A stretch of 8,370 bases of DNA from the NCBI GenBank assembly GCA_002311315.1, contig DBZZ01000002.1, positions 269 through 8,638 of the forward strand. The letters are read 5' to 3'. This DNA comes from Methylococcaceae bacterium UBA1147 (GTDB taxonomy: Bacteria; Pseudomonadota; Gammaproteobacteria; Methylococcales; UBA1147). Shown here one piece after another: positions 6,376 to 8,370 of the stretch. Within the stretch, counting starts at the first letter, position 1, and each line of letters starts with the position of its first letter. The notes beneath the pieces were generated by a model, which saw nothing but the letters and a program-made list of their open reading frames with translations, was not told the DNA's origin and made no database searches. Both the position numbers and the translations under genes were made by a program.

Positions 6376-7308
6376 CTAGAGGGCTTTGTCCTCGGCGGCT
6401 AATTGCTTCAGTTGGTCTCGAAATCGTCCGCTCAACGTCTGCAGAGCGTGCAGGTCGATGCCGTGTTCGATCCCCAATCGATCAAGCAACGAAACAGCAT
6501 CTTCCGTGGCTATATTACCGGCGGCGCCGCGGACAAACGGGCAGCCGCCTAGTCCAGCAATAGCCGTATCGAAACAAGTGATCCCGCAACGAAGAGCGAT
6601 GTCAAGATTGGACAAGCCCTGTTCGCAGTCGTTGTGAAAGTGGACTGAAATTTTTTTAAGGGGAATTCTCCCGGAGATTTCATGCAGCATTTCGCCAACC
6701 TGGTTGCCTGTGGCGTTGCCGACTGTGTCAGCCAAACACACCTGATCGCAACCGAAATCGTTGACCTTTTCCGCGATCCATCCGACCCGGTCGACGTCAA
6801 TTTCACCTTCATCAGGACATCCAAAGGCGCAGGAGATGTAGGTCCGGACTCGGAATCCCTCAGCTTTTGCCCGCGCCGTGATGAATTGAATGTCATGCAG
6901 ACTTTCCTCGATCGTACGCCCGATATTTTTAAGCGAAAAACTGTCAGAAGCTGCGCACAAAAGAGCGATGCTACTGGCGGCACATCGCTGGGCACGCCGA
7001 AGTCCCGCGTTCGAGGCGACAAGCAAAATATAATTGTCGCCGGGGTTGCGTTGCACCCGCCTGTACACCGCTTCACTATTAACCATCCGGGGTACTTTGC
7101 GGCTTGAAACAAGACTGCCGATTTCGATGTTTTGCAGACCGCACTTGTTCAGTTCTTGAATCAGTTCGACACGCTGTTCCACCGTAAGAGTCCAGGGGAG
7201 ACTTTGCAGACCATCTCTTGGACCGACTTCGACGATGGTGACCTTTTTTGGTAGATCGGTTGGATAAGTTCCAGATCCGGACTCCGGGTGGATGTCACGC
7301 AGGGTCAT
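6376..7308 (-). CDS. liuE: Hydroxymethylglutaryl-CoA lyase
   Basis: Cleaves HMG-CoA to acetyl-CoA and acetoacetate, the last step of leucine breakdown, in the cytoplasm. 310 residues from ATG at 7308; a DRE-TIM (HMGL-like) barrel. Seen: VEVGPRDGLQ (26-35) with R31 and metal ligand D32, VHFHND with H223 and H225 as metal ligands, GLGGCPF with C256, the flexible-loop cysteine diagnostic of HMG-CoA lyases, and GAAGNIATED with N265 and E269. Compared with the human enzyme, the segment after the second His is ND rather than DT, and SPKWVP is replaced by SSRKVP, so it is a somewhat divergent member. An in-frame ATG at 7377 would overlap the upstream gene by 83 bp; 7308 gives a normal N-terminus, with AAGAGA just before it. 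The start overlaps the liuC end by 14 bp, implying coupled expression of hydratase and lyase. Confidence 0.92.
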   Translation of the reverse strand: MTLRDIHPESGSGTYPTDLPKKVTIVEVGPRDGLQSLPWTLTVEQRVELIQELNKCGLQNIEIGSLVSSRKVPRMVNSEAVYRRVQRNPGDNYILLVASNAGLRRAQRCAASSIALLCAASDSFSLKNIGRTIEESLHDIQFITARAKAEGFRVRTYISCAFGCPDEGEIDVDRVGWIAEKVNDFGCDQVCLADTVGNATGNQVGEMLHEISGRIPLKKISVHFHNDCEQGLSNLDIALRCGITCFDTAIAGLGGCPFVRGAAGNIATEDAVSLLDRLGIEHGIDLHALQTLSGRFRDQLKQLAAEDKAL

Positions 7309-8086
7309 TTTCTCTTGGCTCGATCCAGTCTGCGAGGCGTTTTTCCATGAATGCGCAGACACCTTCCCGAGCTTCATCGCCGAGACTGATTTTTGCGGTC
7401 CGCTGCACCGTTAATTCTTTGAGATTCTGATCAAGACGCGAATTGGAAATCTCCTGGAATAGCTTGAGGGTCTGTCTAATTGCCCCTGGACCGCCTTTGA
7501 TGATTTCGAGAGCAAGTCCCCGAGCAACGGAATCCAGTTGATCGGGTTCGGTGAGTTCATGAATCAGCCCCAAGTGCAGAGCCTGTTCCGAACCAAAGGT
7601 TTCAGCAGTGAGAAAATATCGTTTGGCCTGCTGCTGACCGATGGAGCGGATGATGTACGGCGCGATGACAGACGGAATAAGGCCCAATCGAACTTCGGAA
7701 AACCTGAAGTTGGATCCATGGCTGGCCACTGCGATATCGCAACAAGCGACCAGTCCCACTCCACCACCAACAACGAGCCCATTGACCACCGCGAGTGTCG
7801 GTTTTGACAGATGGTGCAAACTCCACATCACTTCAGCGATGGTTTTGGCAACTGCATGGCTATCAGTAACAGAATGCAGCCAGTCAAGATCCAACCCGGT
7901 GCAGAAGCAGGGGCCAGCGGAGGCGAGCATAACGACCCGTACTCTCGGATCATCCTCAACAGTCTGCAGTCGTTCCATTATTTCCGCGCAGATTGCTTGA
8001 TTCAAGGCATTGTGCCGATGGCGACGATTCAAGGTCAGCGTTGCGATGCCGGCAGTATCGATCCGCAGCGAACAGTTTTCTGTCAT
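7295..8086 (-). CDS. liuC: Crotonase-family hydratase, probable 3-methylglutaconyl-CoA hydratase
   Basis: Hydrates 3-methylglutaconyl-CoA to HMG-CoA, feeding the lyase encoded next. 263 residues, the usual enoyl-CoA hydratase length. Seen: LNRRHRHNALNQ (19-30), the CoA/oxyanion segment FCTGLDLDWL (61-70), NGLVVGGGVGLVACCDIA (102-119) and FRFSEVRLGLIPSVIAPY (127-144). The second catalytic glutamate is present (E131), but the first, expected after GGG-x, is Gly (G111). I recall the same replacement (GGxxGL) in Pseudomonas LiuC, so it fits this subfamily rather than signalling loss of activity. Otherwise it could be a generic enoyl-CoA hydratase/isomerase; the overlap with HMG-CoA lyase and the nearby MccB argue for LiuC. 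The ATG at 8086 has a good Shine-Dalgarno and an in-frame stop 21 nt upstream, so no earlier ATG start is possible. Confidence 0.88.
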   Translation of the reverse strand: MTENCSLRIDTAGIATLTLNRRHRHNALNQAICAEIMERLQTVEDDPRVRVVMLASAGPCFCTGLDLDWLHSVTDSHAVAKTIAEVMWSLHHLSKPTLAVVNGLVVGGGVGLVACCDIAVASHGSNFRFSEVRLGLIPSVIAPYIIRSIGQQQAKRYFLTAETFGSEQALHLGLIHELTEPDQLDSVARGLALEIIKGGPGAIRQTLKLFQEISNSRLDQNLKELTVQRTAKISLGDEAREGVCAFMEKRLADWIEPRENDPA

Positions 8087-8235
8087 GGTTGTTATCCTTC
8101 CTGGTCATTGAACGAGTCCATAAAGGAGGTTTCAGACGGTACCAGAACAAGCGCCAAGGAATCTCTAATCAGGTCTCCGTTGAAAAGCCAGAGCACCGTT
8201 TGAATAAACCGAAGTACTGACCAAATAGTCATCAA
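8087..8235 (-). promoter_or_regulatory. 149-bp spacer before liuC
   Basis: Lies between the stop of the upstream partial gene and liuC. It holds the liuC ribosome site, but I find no convincing -35/-10 pair, terminator hairpin or strong dyad. The only candidate is a loose TGACTA-N17-TTTATT (minus strand), too weak to call. A 9-codon ATG reading frame (8121-8092) occurs without a ribosome site. The length allows a promoter, so liuC-lyase may be a separate transcript from the gene to its right. Confidence 0.25.
8095..8099 (-). promoter_or_regulatory. Shine-Dalgarno of liuC
   Basis: AAGGA on the minus strand (within GGAAGGAT), 8 nt upstream of ATG at 8086. Strong and well placed. Confidence 0.55.
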
Positions 8236-8370
8236 TCAATCGTCGGCCATGTCAAGCCTACTAATCTGCGACAGGACCTGACCTAATTCTTGGACCATTT
8301 CGATGCCGACAAATTCAGCATGAGCCCCTGAACCATGTAGATAAAGCCGGGTCGAAGCTTGAAAAGCCGA
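8236..8370 (-). CDS. C-terminal tail of an unrecognised protein, cut by window edge
   Basis: The minus strand is open from the right edge (8370) for 44 codons to TGA at 8238-8236. The peptide begins SAFQASTRLYLHG, continues GSGAHAEFVGIEMVQ and ends SQISRLDMADD. Its composition (mixed hydrophobic and charged residues; a probable strand pair then an amphipathic C-terminal helix) looks like real protein, and the strand and position fit a gene upstream of liuC in the same array. I do not recognise the family: it does not resemble the C-termini of isovaleryl-CoA dehydrogenase, MccA (biotin domain), thiolases or E3 as I know them. Because the piece is short, chance openness is possible. Confidence 0.5.
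   Translation of the reverse strand, partial: SAFQASTRLYLHGSGAHAEFVGIEMVQELGQVLSQISRLDMADD

Noticed and set aside
6549..7112. 187-codon minus-strand frame within the HMG-CoA lyase
   Set aside because: Same strand, different frame from the lyase, whose motifs run through the whole region.
8092..8121. Nine-codon minus-strand ORF (MDSFNDQEG) ending in the liuC ribosome site
   Set aside because: Position is suggestive of a leader peptide, but it has no ribosome site and no run of Leu/Val/Ile codons, so there is no support for attenuation.
8122..8130. AAAGGAGGT, an ideal Shine-Dalgarno on the + strand
   Set aside because: No ATG, GTG or TTG follows within a usable distance on the + strand; on the minus strand it is pyrimidine-rich and has no role I can support.
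8227..8241. Short ATCA/TCAA tandem repeat
   Set aside because: Only about three units, at the end of a reading frame; likely chance.

Overview
The window is a compact leucine / branched-chain amino-acid catabolism locus from a bacterium, most likely a gammaproteobacterium. That placement rests on the protein types: a proteobacterial-style LiuB/MccB, a LiuC-type crotonase, and split E1-alpha/E1-beta plus single-lipoyl E2 proteins beside a leucine dehydrogenase. By eye the base composition is moderate (around 50-55% GC) and even along the window. Genus or species cannot be fixed from this. I see no insertion sequence, phage gene, CRISPR array, tRNA or rRNA.

Layout. On the + strand, 1-1284 is the C-terminal ~80% of the carboxyltransferase (beta) subunit of 3-methylcrotonyl-CoA carboxylase, cut by the left edge. 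It converges on a long minus-strand array. Reading right to left (the direction of transcription), this array holds: the last 44 codons of an unrecognised protein (8370-8236); a 149-bp spacer; a LiuC-type methylglutaconyl-CoA hydratase (8086-7295) overlapping by 14 bp an HMG-CoA lyase (7308-6376); a 126-bp spacer with two small inverted repeats; a leucine dehydrogenase (6249-5137); E1-alpha (5094-3952), E1-beta (3959-2982) and lipoyl E2 (2982-1873) of a branched-chain 2-oxoacid dehydrogenase; and a PaaI-like hotdog thioesterase (1864-1358). E1-alpha/E1-beta overlap by 8 bp, E1-beta/E2 share one base (TGATG), and the E2 stop codon lies inside the thioesterase Shine-Dalgarno sequence. The last four genes therefore look like one translationally coupled unit, with leucine dehydrogenase just 42 bp upstream.

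How it works together. Leucine dehydrogenase deaminates leucine (and valine/isoleucine) to the 2-oxo acids. E1/E2 convert these to branched acyl-CoAs such as isovaleryl-CoA. An isovaleryl-CoA dehydrogenase, not visible here, would give 3-methylcrotonyl-CoA. MccB with an unseen biotin-bearing MccA carboxylates that to 3-methylglutaconyl-CoA, LiuC hydrates it to HMG-CoA, and HMG-CoA lyase splits it into acetyl-CoA and acetoacetate. Genes for E3 (dihydrolipoamide dehydrogenase), isovaleryl-CoA dehydrogenase and MccA are not in the window.

Novelty. Nearly everything is a recognisable enzyme of a known pathway; I do not see a new kind of system. The points most worth a second look are the thioesterase fused by coupling to the dehydrogenase operon, the E2 whose HxxxDG catalytic motif has Thr in place of Asp, the two dyad elements in the lyase-dehydrogenase spacer, and the unidentified protein tail at the right edge.
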